Source of the DNA: QHXM01 sp032160705
GTDB lineage: Bacteria > Acidobacteriota > Blastocatellia > Pyrinomonadales > Pyrinomonadaceae
Assembly: GCA_032160705.1 (NCBI GenBank)
Contig: JAVHVE010000037.1
Location: 95,347-159,346, forward strand
Reading direction: 5' to 3'
DNA length: 64,000 nt
The position numbers and the translations under genes were made by a program. Below are positions 38,837 to 47,642 of the stretch, one piece after another (within the stretch, counting starts at the first letter, position 1; every line of letters starts with the position of its first letter). Under the pieces are notes generated by a model, which ran no database searches, had not been told where the DNA came from, and was given only the letters and a program-made list of their open reading frames with translations.

Positions 38837-40321
38837 ATGGCTTCACGTATGAACATTGAATATCAACCGGCCGACCCTCATCTCTTTAATTTAACTGCTA
38901 AAGCCGTGGAGGAAGGGCTAGCGCGCGTCAGTAAGCTTGTGGCGGATAAGAAGTATATAGGCACGTACTTCAAGTTTCCTAAAATATCGTATTCAGCGAG
39001 CGGCATGCCTGAGTTCAGCCAACGGCTTTTTTCGGGCGGTCCTACTGACTATAAGGAGGCGTTCGGCAGAAAAGATGACAAGCCTGTAAGGCTCGATCAG
39101 GTGCCTTCGTTTATAGCCTTGTTCGACTACATTGACTCCGCAGAATCCTGTTCACGTCTGAGGGCGTACTTCAGTTCTACGGAGGCGAGCATGCCCACTG
39201 AGGAAGCCGAGAAAGTTAGTAGTCGTAATGATAGCTTCTATCAGAGGAGTAAGGATTTATTCATCAGCGGGATCGTTGACCGTTACATTCATTTGCATGG
39301 TGATGCACCTTTTTCTCTGGAGCATTTCGCCCCCATATACCTCCTGCTGGAGTCCGGCATCTTCAAAGAAACTCTACCAATAGACATTGTCGTTCCGATT
39401 CTGTTTCTACAGTTCAATTTTGAGCGCGCTTCTCTGGGAACTGATATGAGCATTGAACGCATGGATGAAGGCTTCCAACTGGCGCGATTCCTGCAAAGCT
39501 CTGACAGCACCGAAGTGAAGCCCTCGGTCATGGGGGCGGCGACGCACGCGCTTATCCTGCACGACTGGGAATTTAAGAACAGGCGATACTATGAAGCCTT
39601 CAACACCTACTACGTCTTCTCCACGTACCCGCTTAACCAGATCGAGTCTTTCTTCACAGCTCTGCGGATAGCTACCGGGGCTAGTACGGGATACGCCCAG
39701 TTGCTGATGCGCCCGTTGGGTTGGGCGCATAGTTATGAAGCCCATTTACCGCCGGTAGAAGGTATCTCCATTAGGAGATACCCGTCATGGTTTGAATACA
39801 ACGACTGGCGAGAGCCCACCGCAGCTGTGACCGAGCAAGACGCCTTAGAGGCAGGTAATGTGTTCAGTAAGTTTACTGCGGTCGATGACAAAAGATTAGC
39901 ACTTGCAAGCAGGAGGTTGAACCTCTGTCTTATACGAGAGACGGAGGAAGATTCTATTCTAGATGCCACTATAGCGATGGAGGCGCTATTGTCAGATGAT
40001 GAGCGTCAAGAGATGACGCATAAACTTGCGCTGCGCATGGCCGCCCTTTCGGGTCTATCCAATGAGATTAAGAAGACACCCGTGGAGGTCTATCGCGATG
40101 TCAAACACATTTACAGGTTTCGTTCTGCCGTGGTACATGGCAGCACCAAGGCAAGTGCCAAGCGTGAGATAGCTGTTAGCGGCGAAGAAAAGGTGCCAAC
40201 GGTCACGGCGGCCATCAATTACTTGCGCATGGCTATCAAGGTTCTCATAGACAACCCGAAGTATCTTAATCCCAGTAAGATTGATGAAGATTTACTTCTG
40301 GGAAAGCAAGTTTCTGAGTGA
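38837..40321 (+). CDS. HEPN-domain protein (ApeA-like), putative RNase
   Basis: The 494-residue product has a C-terminal HEPN domain: LDATIAMEALLSDDERQEMT, HKLALRMAALSGLS and YRFRSAVVHGS. The RSAVVH at residues 429-434 fits the RxxxxH active site of HEPN ribonucleases. The pattern matches the Apea_HEPN family. The N-terminal 330 residues are not recognised and may be the sensing part. HEPN proteins commonly cleave tRNA or mRNA in abortive infection. The gene overlaps the reading region of the following TIR-like gene and is divergent from the KAP gene. Confidence 0.75.
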   Translation: MASRMNIEYQPADPHLFNLTAKAVEEGLARVSKLVADKKYIGTYFKFPKISYSASGMPEFSQRLFSGGPTDYKEAFGRKDDKPVRLDQVPSFIALFDYIDSAESCSRLRAYFSSTEASMPTEEAEKVSSRNDSFYQRSKDLFISGIVDRYIHLHGDAPFSLEHFAPIYLLLESGIFKETLPIDIVVPILFLQFNFERASLGTDMSIERMDEGFQLARFLQSSDSTEVKPSVMGAATHALILHDWEFKNRRYYEAFNTYYVFSTYPLNQIESFFTALRIATGASTGYAQLLMRPLGWAHSYEAHLPPVEGISIRRYPSWFEYNDWREPTAAVTEQDALEAGNVFSKFTAVDDKRLALASRRLNLCLIRETEEDSILDATIAMEALLSDDERQEMTHKLALRMAALSGLSNEIKKTPVEVYRDVKHIYRFRSAVVHGSTKASAKREIAVSGEEKVPTVTAAINYLRMAIKVLIDNPKYLNPSKIDEDLLLGKQVSE

Positions 40322-40374
40322 TAGCTGTGAATGTAATACCTGGGGTGCTATCCCCACTCGGATGGAGGAGTTCA

Positions 40375-41031
40375 ATGAGCCAAGTCAGCCCTTATCAAGC
40401 GCGTAAGGCAACTGCCTTCGTCAGTTGTAGCCTACGAATCGAAGATAAACCCTTTGTGGATTACGTCGAGGCTATCGTCAGGCAGATGGGTTTCGTGCCG
40501 TTCGGCACTATTGGAAGACACGATGCCTCCCCCAAGCCCATCTGGGAGCAGATGAAAGATAATATCAAATCGGCGGATTGCATCGTTTTGGCGGCGACGC
40601 CGAGATATCTCCAACAAGACATTAGTGACAAATTGAGAACCGGCAATGCAATGTCTGAATTGCTCCACACTGAGGTGGGTATGGCCGTGGCGGCGGATCG
40701 CCCGGTGCTGGCGTTCGTGATGGAGGGAACTGAGGTGGGTAACTTTCTGCCGCAGGCCGTGCAATATATCGTCTTGAAGAAGGACAAGAGTGATTTCTTC
40801 GACAAGTGGCCTTTAATCCAAGCCTACTGTCATAATGCCCGTTTAATGATCGAGAAAAAGTGGGCGGAGGATGATCGTAACGGGGTGATAAAATGGATCG
40901 TGCGAGGTCTGGCTGCGTTTGGAGGATTAGCTCTCTTAGGGTTGGCAGGAGGCAGCTCCGCAGATGAGGATGATGAGGGTGATGAAGAGGCGGTGGGCGA
41001 AGATTATGACGATGAGGAGTCTGAGGAATAG
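40375..41031 (+). CDS. TIR-like domain protein with transmembrane helix and acidic tail
   Basis: The start is ATG 40375 with GGAGGAG upstream, giving 218 residues; a GTG at 40318 overlaps the HEPN stop. Residues about 10-140 look like a TIR/SEFIR-type fold: KATAFVSCSLRIEDKPFVDY, IVRQMGFVPFGTI, SADCIVLAATPRYL and LLHTEVGMAVAADRPVLAF, where the Glu matches the TIR catalytic position. A transmembrane helix follows (IVRGLAAFGGLALLGLAG), then an unusually acidic tail of about 30 residues (DEDDEGDEEAVGEDYDDEES). It is 53 bases after the HEPN stop, so one operon is likely. The NADase role is inference. Confidence 0.65.
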   Translation: MSQVSPYQARKATAFVSCSLRIEDKPFVDYVEAIVRQMGFVPFGTIGRHDASPKPIWEQMKDNIKSADCIVLAATPRYLQQDISDKLRTGNAMSELLHTEVGMAVAADRPVLAFVMEGTEVGNFLPQAVQYIVLKKDKSDFFDKWPLIQAYCHNARLMIEKKWAEDDRNGVIKWIVRGLAAFGGLALLGLAGGSSADEDDEGDEEAVGEDYDDEESEE

Positions 41032-41167
41032 AATAGGGTTTGTCGATGAGGTGTTCCGGGAGAAGATTTAACAAAAACTCTCACAGCGTCTTGTTGCCCA
41101 CGCGTGGCGTAGATTCATTGCATCAGATTGTTTTCAAGCGGTGCTGATTCCATAGAGCCAAATGAAC

Positions 41168-44100
41168 TTACAATTGGTCATCCAGAATTTCAGATTCGAT
41201 ATGGGCCGTTACTATATTGTGTTCGGCTTCCCGATCATATGAAGCTGCAATTTCCTTCATCGTGGCAGCCAGCCTTGCGTAGCCGCGCAAATCCACTTCT
41301 TCTGCTTGTTTTCGATATAGCTTTGCGAGTTCTCGTTCAGGACCTCCCTGAGGGTCGACAACGTGTGCGCCGCGAGAATTGAACAATTCAATCTCGAAAC
41401 CTTTTCGGATTTCGGAGGCGTCTTTCGCATTTAGAACTTGCGCGGCCGAATGATGTATCCAAAGCCCGTCGGGGTCTGGCGGAGAATATCTAAGCACGTG
41501 ACCTATCCGCTGTAATGCTACAACTAGATGTCCTGAATCCTCACAACTCGTTTTGACGTTAGCAACCCAGTCTTTTAGTGCGGTGCCGTCGAATGAGCCA
41601 TCCTCGCGGGAGCCTGGCGGCCTCCGCCACTGAAAAAGGAGACGGTAGGCGTTCGTTGCGATTGCTGGTTGCCCCTCTGTTGCTTCCAACCGTGTTGCAT
41701 CGGTTTTGTCTGATCGAAATATGAGTCGGATCACCTCGCAGAAAAAAGATGGGTCATCGGCAAGTTGCTGATCAAGGAATTTAGGAGAAACACCGTGAGT
41801 GTTATCAAGAAGAGGCAATAGACTCCACTCGATACTTGCCACCGCAGAACGGTCTGCGGTCGCATCATTCTGCAACGTCTTGATGATCTGAACAATTTCG
41901 AAGACATCCATGTGAACGAACTGGTCGTACGACTCAGCAGCCGCGCGCAGCGCGCGGATTGCTTGCTCGGCATTGATTGGCTGCTTTCTAAAAACTTCTC
42001 GGGAGATGCAGAAGATACTCTCGCGCACACGGCCGACATCCAATAGTCGATCCACGGCCACGCTGAGTTCTCCTTCAGCATCGAATGGATTTGCGTTTGC
42101 TTTCAACCAATAAAGATCTTCATCTGGGCCTAAAATTTTGCTCGCCCGGCTCCATGTTGGCGGGGCGAACGGCAAGTAGGCGAGCGCTTGCGCCTTTTGA
42201 GACTCTGTCCAGGTTGACATGTCTAAGGCATCAATCCAACTCCAACCAGCCAATCTAAACTTAGACCAAATGAAGCCGCCAGCGAACTTCGCCAACTCCC
42301 CGTCTGTTGATCCCAGCAAGTCAGGAAGAAATCGCTTCTCGTCGTCGACCGTTGCAAATGGAGCGAAAGCGATACCGACATGTGCGGGTGATTCGACAAC
42401 TCGACAAAACTCAATAACAGCAGCCAATCCACCAACAGAATATACCTCTTCGACAGCCTGCTGTCTTCGCTGATCGAGCTTACGCGCTTCTTCCTCGAAA
42501 TTGTCATTCCCTTCGTATAAATCGAAATCACGAGCGATAAACAATCGTTGATTGCGGTGCCCTGGTAATTCAGGTGCAATCCCACTTGCAATTTCAGACA
42601 GAGCCTCGAGGGTTTCGGGACTCATTGCCCAATCGGCCTCATGAAACCTTCGATGTGTGGCTATTAGATCTGTTAGTTCCTTCCATATAGGCAATCGATT
42701 TTCTTCTGGTAAAGCGGTGATAGCTTCGGACTTCAAATGCTGAAAGAGATCATCCCGCGCTTCAACTGTAAGCGAATTGACTTTATCGATCAGTGTCTCA
42801 AGCTTTCGGAGATCGTGTTTCGCCGCTTCTACCGCAATCTTTGCATAAGCATTTATCTGTTCCCAGTATTCCTTTCCTGTAGAGCCTTCTGACCAGTCGT
42901 CGGGTATCATTTTTCTCCAGGCAGGCTTCCGAGTCATTGAGGAACTCTGCTGCATCTGGGGCAGCAGGTTAAGAACTAGGTTCCAACCTACATCGGGAAG
43001 TTCTGACATCAATGCGGTGACTGCAGCTTGTCGCTTTTCGACGCTTGCAGCCGTTTGCGGGAACCACGGCAGGAGGATAGTCCAAAGAGAGTTCGCCGGA
43101 CGGTTGGCCCAATTACCGCCTGGATCTATCGCTGCCAATTCCCCGAGAAGAAGTACTGTTCGAATGAGGTACTCACTATCCCAAGCGAGTGTCTCGAGTG
43201 CCCATAACAGCCCCGTCATGTAATTCCTACCCGTGAATCCACGCCGTTCTTGAGCAAACACCGCTTCAAACGTCTGAGATTGAAGGGATTGTTCAACGGC
43301 TTCCAAAAACTCGTTAGGAGCTGCCTCCGCCAGTAAAGGCAGCACGTCGTTGAGACTTGCCCAAAGCTCCGAATCTGCATCTTCCAAAATCTTATGAACC
43401 GCTATCCTGGCAGTAGCCTCCGCTCTCCCGACCGAGGAATTTGGAATCACTTGCGGTCGACTTCCGAGCAATGCCAGAGTTTCCGTCAACCCGGTTCGCA
43501 AAAGACTTGAGTACTTAGAAGTTTTGCCTTTAACTGTCGCCATGTAGCGTTCTTCCGGCGGCAATTCGAGCGAGGGATCTTTTTCACGAAAGATTCTGAC
43601 GGCCAGTTCTTGAAAGCGTTTTAAGTCATCATCAAAGATTAACGGACCCAACGCATCCCAGCCTTCGTAGCGAGAGATGAACTTCCAGATTCCATTTTTG
43701 TGTTTGAGGGGAGAGGCCGGACGGCGCGCAATTTCACGGATCGTGCCGATCCACTCCCCATATGTTTTTCCCGAGAGTTCTTCCGCGGCTTGCCTATCTC
43801 CTTCGACACTTTCATTCCAAGCACCGAGCATTTCTCCAATACGCAGTTCTGCTGCCTCGGTGCCTTGGGCCCACTCTGGGATAGAAGACAGGTTCTGAAG
43901 GCATCGTAGTAGGGATCTCAAACTGCCGGTACTCTTCATTGCAAGCGTGCGGGCGCGTTCCTCGTTGTAGTCGGCTTCCTTCAGCGCTTCGACCACTTGA
44001 AGGTTCGTAGGCTCTGGTATCGAAACACGATTTGGATGAGGAACACCGCCCGCCTTTCCCGCAAAAATGACTGCATGCCCATGGAGTTTAGCTCGTTCTA

Positions 44101-44977
44101 GTAATCGCATGCCTGCAGTATCCGTATCATCGATGTCGAAATCAGCGATGAACACATGGCGATCACGCAAGCTCGTCAAATTACTCCAAGCTTCAGCTCG
44201 AGTGATGATTAAACAGCGACCAGCAATCTCGTCGCGAGCTGTCACGTCCATTTTTGCGATATGTGCTGCTACTAGATCGGCCATGTGGACAGGAAAATGA
44301 GTGTCGATTTTCAGCAAACTGGAACTGCCACGAAAGACATCGTCGAGCTTTGCGCAGGCTTGGGTCCGGTTAGCCGTGAATAGACTTGGTGTCAGAGGTG
44401 GAGGGCTGCCGATCTGTCTTAACTCAATCCAACGTTCTTCGGGAATTTCAACCGCGTCTGCCGGAAGACGCATTTTCATAGCCAACCACCGCTCAACGCT
44501 AGGAAAACTGCTTAACCACTCAATTAATCGCGTTCCGTCTACTATTCGAACATCTCGCCACTCTTTGCGACTAAGTTTTTCGGTCCGCCAGTTCTTTTGC
44601 GCGTCAGTATTCCACGTGTGAACAGCGGATAACGGCGTAACGATGATTAAAGCTGATTCTTGTCGAGTTGTTTCCGATGTAGCGCTCGTACGGTTATCAT
44701 AGTCTGTATTCGCTTTTCCGGCAGGATTGGCGCCGGTACCAATTTCCCAAAATGATTTCCCGTCAGGAACGAACGGCTGGAATCCAGTTTCGGTATCTAA
44801 ATAGCCATCTTCACCAGATTGGCCAATGCTGTCAGCACGCGGAAACCTAATGTCGTCAGGTTGACGAACTGAAGCTGCGGCCAATCTGCCGATGAGTTCT
44901 GGGATAATGCCTTGCGCTTCACGCTCGTTGCTGCGCACCCAGTGATGAAGTTGAATCTCGTTGATTATGATTGTCAT
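41168..44977 (-). CDS. Large defence-like protein with restriction-endonuclease-like N-terminus
   Basis: This roughly 1269-residue protein (ATG 44977; upstream ATG 45010 and TTG 45019 are alternatives) begins with a region resembling a nuclease fold: GQSGEDGYLD, VPDGKSFWEIGTG, then KANTDYDNRT and SALIIVTPLS. A region at about 210-390 has an STAND-like layout (LIITRAEAWSNL, HVFIADFDIDD, HAVIFAGKAG), but I find no Walker A motif (GSSSLLKID occupies the expected place). The remaining 850 residues form a helical-repeat-like solenoid. Architecture recalls Avs-type or other effector-sensor proteins, with a degenerate ATPase. It converges with the TIR-like gene. Confidence 0.6.
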   Translation of the reverse strand: MTIIINEIQLHHWVRSNEREAQGIIPELIGRLAAASVRQPDDIRFPRADSIGQSGEDGYLDTETGFQPFVPDGKSFWEIGTGANPAGKANTDYDNRTSATSETTRQESALIIVTPLSAVHTWNTDAQKNWRTEKLSRKEWRDVRIVDGTRLIEWLSSFPSVERWLAMKMRLPADAVEIPEERWIELRQIGSPPPLTPSLFTANRTQACAKLDDVFRGSSSLLKIDTHFPVHMADLVAAHIAKMDVTARDEIAGRCLIITRAEAWSNLTSLRDRHVFIADFDIDDTDTAGMRLLERAKLHGHAVIFAGKAGGVPHPNRVSIPEPTNLQVVEALKEADYNEERARTLAMKSTGSLRSLLRCLQNLSSIPEWAQGTEAAELRIGEMLGAWNESVEGDRQAAEELSGKTYGEWIGTIREIARRPASPLKHKNGIWKFISRYEGWDALGPLIFDDDLKRFQELAVRIFREKDPSLELPPEERYMATVKGKTSKYSSLLRTGLTETLALLGSRPQVIPNSSVGRAEATARIAVHKILEDADSELWASLNDVLPLLAEAAPNEFLEAVEQSLQSQTFEAVFAQERRGFTGRNYMTGLLWALETLAWDSEYLIRTVLLLGELAAIDPGGNWANRPANSLWTILLPWFPQTAASVEKRQAAVTALMSELPDVGWNLVLNLLPQMQQSSSMTRKPAWRKMIPDDWSEGSTGKEYWEQINAYAKIAVEAAKHDLRKLETLIDKVNSLTVEARDDLFQHLKSEAITALPEENRLPIWKELTDLIATHRRFHEADWAMSPETLEALSEIASGIAPELPGHRNQRLFIARDFDLYEGNDNFEEEARKLDQRRQQAVEEVYSVGGLAAVIEFCRVVESPAHVGIAFAPFATVDDEKRFLPDLLGSTDGELAKFAGGFIWSKFRLAGWSWIDALDMSTWTESQKAQALAYLPFAPPTWSRASKILGPDEDLYWLKANANPFDAEGELSVAVDRLLDVGRVRESIFCISREVFRKQPINAEQAIRALRAAAESYDQFVHMDVFEIVQIIKTLQNDATADRSAVASIEWSLLPLLDNTHGVSPKFLDQQLADDPSFFCEVIRLIFRSDKTDATRLEATEGQPAIATNAYRLLFQWRRPPGSREDGSFDGTALKDWVANVKTSCEDSGHLVVALQRIGHVLRYSPPDPDGLWIHHSAAQVLNAKDASEIRKGFEIELFNSRGAHVVDPQGGPERELAKLYRKQAEEVDLRGYARLAATMKEIAASYDREAEHNIVTAHIESEILDDQL

Positions 44978-45318
44978 AGCGCAATGATTATAAATCTCAG
45001 ATGGCGACATTGGAATCAAATCAAAGCATACAGTCTTTACTTTTGAGAGGGTAGAAATTCTGGTTCTGTTGCAAAGAATAATTAGAGACGAAGAAGGTCG
45101 TTAGCGGCACCAACGCTATGCGGCGTCCATGAACAGTCTGGCGACGAACTTCGCCTGCACGGTATTCGCAAATTGTTAATATCAAAACGGTTTGGACTCA
45201 ATATAAAGAATATTAATCTGGTAATTCTGTTGAAGAGGCAGCAACCAACCGGCTTCAGGGTCAAACAGACGAAAGTTATTTCTAGTAGAATGGATTTCTA
45301 AAAATAGGGGCACTCTAC
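44978..45318. other. Divergent intergenic region
   Basis: About 340 AT-rich bases between divergent starts. A short phrase at 45137-45155 (GCGACGAACTTCGCCTGCAC) resembles one at 53190-53209 (GCGACAAACTTCGCCTGCCC), perhaps a remnant of a shared small repeat. No gene seen. Confidence 0.4.
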
Positions 45319-46524
45319 ATGACTCTCAAAAATGACAAAAGAAACAAGTTTGAGCGGATGTACACGAAGAAGTTTGAGGGTCTAGCAGCTGAACACGGTA
45401 TCGGTATCGAGTATGACGAGGATCGCGCGGCGCTGGATTATGGCTTACATCTGACAATTACCGACGAAAAGGATAACCCACTTGAGGGAGTAACGAGCAC
45501 TCGAGTTTGGTTCCAGTTCAAGGGCAAGAGCCTGAAGACACTGACACTAGAACGGTTCAACAAAAGCGTTGAGATCTCTGAGCAGGTGGAGATTGATCAT
45601 CTCCGCCAGTGGTATCGCTACGCAGAGCCGGTTTATTTGACCATTTATATTGAAGCCGTGGATAGGTTCTATGCCATTGACGTCAAGCAATTCATTGATG
45701 ATCACTGGGGCGCTAGTATCTTTAAGGATGAGACCTTCAAGTTGACAAAAGGTAAGAAAGGAAGGGGCAGGCAGAAAAAAGTCACGATCAAGATTCCGAA
45801 GACGGCCTGTGTCGACGAGCAGTTCTGGGAACGTTTGAGCGGCCACCGCTCAATGAGAATTGATGGCGCATCTTACCGCGGCGTGCCGCTGCCTCATCCC
45901 TACGATTTTAGGATGATGATCCCTATCCGGATAGATCCAGCCCTTTACACTGGGATCATCGACGACCTCTTGGCGGCGCACCGATATAAGGTAAAGACCA
46001 CTCAAGACGCTTACCAACTTTATCCTTGGAGTGAATCCGCTGGGGACGTCCTGACGCTAACGACCGGCGTGATTTATGACCCCTATGAAATAATTCCTTA
46101 CATGACGATCGAGATGATCCTGAATGAGGAAGGTTTCAGGGTCGATGGTCAGACGTTCAAGATACAAGGGCCATGCGCTGTTCTAGTCCACAGCAATGTA
46201 ATCAGTCGGCCAGATGTCAATATGTTAATGGAACTAGCTAGGGTGCTTGAAGAGCAGGGTATCAAGTACTTATTGGTTTTCGTTAACCACTTTATGCTCG
46301 ACCAGCCGATTGCCGATGAGAAGGCATATAACTGCTTCCCTGAGTATTCCAACATCGGGGGCGGCACAGAGGTGTTCTGTTTACCACAGCATCTTGAAGA
46401 TCTAGGCAGGAATATCCTTCTTGCTACTAACATTTATTTGAAATACATGGAGCGAATTCCATGGCTAGGCGAAAAACTAAGACAGAAACTCGAATCAGGT
46501 GAACTCAGAATTGTTATTCCGTGA
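45319..46524 (+). CDS. DUF4365 domain protein, putative PD-(D/E)xK nuclease
   Basis: The 401-residue product begins with the DUF4365 pattern: FERMYTKKFEGLAAEHGIGI, DYGLHLTITDEKDN, then VWFQFKGKSL, with YAEPVYLTIYIEAVDRFYAI further on. The Asp...QFKGK arrangement is the nuclease-like core of this family, which occurs in phage-defence loci and as an effector fused to other domains. The C-terminal half (about 190-401) is unrecognised. It stands alone with no obvious operon partner. Confidence 0.65.
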   Translation: MTLKNDKRNKFERMYTKKFEGLAAEHGIGIEYDEDRAALDYGLHLTITDEKDNPLEGVTSTRVWFQFKGKSLKTLTLERFNKSVEISEQVEIDHLRQWYRYAEPVYLTIYIEAVDRFYAIDVKQFIDDHWGASIFKDETFKLTKGKKGRGRQKKVTIKIPKTACVDEQFWERLSGHRSMRIDGASYRGVPLPHPYDFRMMIPIRIDPALYTGIIDDLLAAHRYKVKTTQDAYQLYPWSESAGDVLTLTTGVIYDPYEIIPYMTIEMILNEEGFRVDGQTFKIQGPCAVLVHSNVISRPDVNMLMELARVLEEQGIKYLLVFVNHFMLDQPIADEKAYNCFPEYSNIGGGTEVFCLPQHLEDLGRNILLATNIYLKYMERIPWLGEKLRQKLESGELRIVIP

Positions 46525-46598
46525 TTTACTACAGAAACTACTATTTCCCCTATTGGCAATAGCTTATGATAATGCCCCAACCAACGACCAATACGGGC

Positions 46599-46624
46599 GC
46601 GGAGTTTAATGAATTCCGCGCCCG
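46599..46624 (+). terminator. GC-rich hairpin after DUF4365 gene
   Basis: GGGCGCGGA and TTCCGCGCCC form a stem of about 9 pairs around a loop of about 10 bases, about 75 bases after the DUF4365 stop. CGCTTTTC follows. It is a probable intrinsic terminator, though the T-run is short. Confidence 0.55.
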
Positions 46625-46710
46625 CTTTTCATAGAGTCTTCTAACAGCAATTATGTAATAGCGCAGGCTCAAAATGGGATTGGCGGTAAAAAAGAGGGAG
46701 ATGGATATGA

Positions 46711-46869
46711 AAAAAAATTAAAAGTGGAATTGTCGATAAAAGAGGTAAAGAAATTGTTTCCCCCAAATATGACTTGATATATTCATTTTCTAATGGATTG
46801 GCAATGGTTGAACTCAACGGCAGAAAATTTTACATTGATATGAACGGTACGGAGTATTACGAACCTTAA
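46711..46869 (+). pseudogene. WG-repeat protein remnant
   Basis: The frame ending at the TAA at 46867 reads KSGIVDKRGKEIVSPKYDLI, YSFSNGLAMVELNGRKFYID, typical of WG (KWG) repeats. A stop at 46708 closes it upstream, and the ATGs at 46701 and 46707 are out of frame, apparently by one base in an eight-A run. It is most likely a broken gene tail. Confidence 0.5.
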
Positions 46870-46943
46870 TTAAAGTCTGATGGCAGCCCACGACGCTCAC
46901 ACTCGGCCAACGGCTCGACCGCATTACATCCAAAATGGTTGTG

Positions 46944-47585
46944 ATGAGATATAAGCTCATCATCTTCGATTTTGATGGCACGCTGGCCGATTCCTTTTCA
47001 TGGTATCGCCGTGTCATTAATGATGTTGCCGACAAATACCGATTTCGGCGGATTGAGGAAAACGAACTCGAAACACTTCGCGGCTACGATGCTAGAACAA
47101 TGATCGCGAATGTTGGCCTGCCAATGTGGAAGCTTCCTTTGATTCAACGCCACATGCGAAAACGGATGACGCGTGAAATCGACCAGATCTCTCTGTTTCC
47201 CGGTATTGATCAGCTTTTGCAGCGTCTGAACTCCGAAGGGGTCGCCCTTGCTATTGTCACCTCGAACTCGTCCGCAAACGTACATCGAATCCTTGGGCCG
47301 CAAAATTCAGCCTTGATTCAGTATTATGCGTGTGATGCCTCCTTATTTGGTAAACGCGCAAAACTTAGGAAGGTACTTCGCGCTAGCGGTGTTCATCCTA
47401 ATGAAGCGATTTTCATTAGTGACGAGATTCGCGACTTGCATGAGTCGCAGGCAGAGAAAATCCCGTTTGGATCTGTCTCCTGGGGCTTCAACAGCATAGA
47501 GTCACTTAGGAGAAATTATCCGGATGAGTTATTTGCAAGTATTAACGAGATCTTGGTAAAACTAACGCGGCACGAACGTCACTAA
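46944..47585 (+). CDS. HAD-superfamily phosphatase
   Basis: The 213-residue product has the haloacid dehalogenase motifs in order: IFDFDGTLADS (Asp9 nucleophile, Asp11), AIVTSNSS (motif II), Lys in KRAKLRKVL and ISDEIRDLHESQ (motif IV). The cap is alpha-helical, as in phosphoglycolate phosphatases. I start at ATG 46944. It dephosphorylates a small molecule in the cytosol; the neighbourhood of two phosphatidyltransferases makes a lipid or head-group phosphate an attractive but unproven substrate. Confidence 0.85.
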   Translation: MRYKLIIFDFDGTLADSFSWYRRVINDVADKYRFRRIEENELETLRGYDARTMIANVGLPMWKLPLIQRHMRKRMTREIDQISLFPGIDQLLQRLNSEGVALAIVTSNSSANVHRILGPQNSALIQYYACDASLFGKRAKLRKVLRASGVHPNEAIFISDEIRDLHESQAEKIPFGSVSWGFNSIESLRRNYPDELFASINEILVKLTRHERH

Positions 47586-47642
47586 AGCCCCTCCGTGCGC
47601 GCATCGCTGCAACTCTGTTGTTGGTTGAGGCCTAAATTAACA

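Larger units (their letters stand above)
46525..46943. other. Intergenic region with decayed WG-repeat gene
   Basis: About 420 bases. It contains the WG-like remnant (46711-46869). A GC-rich phrase is repeated inverted near 46599-46625 (GGGCGCGGAGTTTAATGAAT with ATTCCGCGCCCGC), forming a hairpin that may terminate the DUF4365 gene. Confidence 0.45.
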
